Assembly (NCBI GenBank): GCA_019912315.1
Contig: JAIOJA010000038.1
Span: forward strand, 1 to 33,228
Direction: 5' to 3'
Source: Planctomycetota bacterium
GTDB taxonomy: Bacteria; Planctomycetota; UBA8742; UBA2392
DNA: 33,228 bases
Part shown: one piece after another, positions 33,125 through 33,228 of the stretch
Position numbering within the stretch: position 1 is the first letter of the stretch
Layout of the letters: each line of letters begins with the position of its first letter
Program-made: the position numbers and the translations under genes
Notes under the pieces: model-generated
Told to the model about the DNA's origin: nothing
Databases searched by the model: none
Seen by the model: the letters and a program-made list of their open reading frames with translations, nothing else

Positions 33125-33228
33125 TGATGCACCCAAGCTGCACGAAGGCAAGGAAGTTGGCGGCATGGTAATCCCAGCGTGTCACGAGTCTGCGGAAGTT
33201 CTGAAGCCAGGCGAACAGGCGCTCCACC
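33102..33228 (-). mobile_element. IS5-family transposase, C-terminal part, cut by window edge
   Basis: Read from the right edge, the minus strand encodes [28 protein letters not shown] and [13 protein letters not shown], then a TGA at 33104-33102. This is the conserved C-terminus of IS5-family (IS427-like) transposases and includes the final ERxxW-type catalytic Glu region. The rest of the element lies outside the window. The element end is probably near 33092, in the sequence AGAAGCGGTATCAAAAACGG. Confidence 0.85.

Noticed and set aside
1..33228. CRISPR arrays, tRNA or rRNA genes
   Set aside because: No regularly spaced repeats, no tRNA-like cloverleaf sequences and no rRNA segments were seen on either strand.

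Overview
The window comes from a GC-rich bacterium with tightly packed genes, ATG, GTG and probably one TTG start, Shine-Dalgarno sites ahead of many genes, and bacterial insertion-sequence debris. Nothing in it fixes the phylum. The lipid enzymes, a secreted protein and a long catabolic operon fit a Gram-negative or planctomycete-like heterotroph, but that is a guess.

Left part (1-7885), core and hypothetical genes: a lysophospholipid acyltransferase (minus strand) facing a PAP2-type phosphatase; metK; a 111-residue two-helix membrane protein with its own promoter and a very strong terminator; a YaeQ-like protein; a secreted protein of unknown function; a ferritin-like di-iron protein; and glutamate dehydrogenase. 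The gdhA stop codon lies exactly where a decayed IS630-type element begins (7886-8206).

Middle part (8512-28249), all minus strand. A small three-gene unit (D-cysteine desulfhydrase-like PLP enzyme, SCP2-like protein, FAD-linked oxidase; 11427 down to 8512) follows a 12-gene operon running from 28249 down to 11766. Seven junctions in that operon are 4-base ATGA overlaps and the largest gap is 24 bases. In transcription order it encodes a small Cys-rich ATC-hydrolase-like protein, an indolepyruvate:ferredoxin oxidoreductase alpha subunit with a GltD-type NAD(P)H/FAD module inserted in it, the beta subunit, HyuA and HyuB hydantoinase/oxoprolinase subunits, an acyl-CoA dehydrogenase lacking the usual catalytic glutamate, both subunits of a B12-dependent acyl-CoA mutase, a class III CoA-transferase, and the FAD, 2Fe-2S and molybdopterin subunits of a xanthine-dehydrogenase-type hydroxylase.

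This set matches the logic of anaerobic indole-3-acetate (auxin) breakdown known from Aromatoleum/Azoarcus (iaa genes): ring hydroxylation by the Mo enzyme, ring opening by the hydantoinase, CoA transfer, carbon-skeleton rearrangement by the mutase, and decarboxylating oxidation. Here it is joined to an oxidoreductase that would make indoleacetyl-CoA from indolepyruvate, so the likely overall route is tryptophan to indolepyruvate to 2-aminocinnamoyl-CoA. The later beta-oxidation genes and an acyl-CoA ligase are not in the window. The substrate is inferred, not shown.

Right part (28250-33228): the operon promoter with a palindrome over its -10 region, an IS3-type transposase relic, a CPA1 sodium/proton antiporter fused to a cyclic-nucleotide-binding domain, the tail of an integrase-type transposase, a frameshifted F420/NADP-type oxidoreductase pseudogene, an unknown ORF, and the 3' end of an IS5-family transposase at the window edge. 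Transposon relics on both sides of the catabolic block suggest acquisition or rearrangement by mobile DNA.
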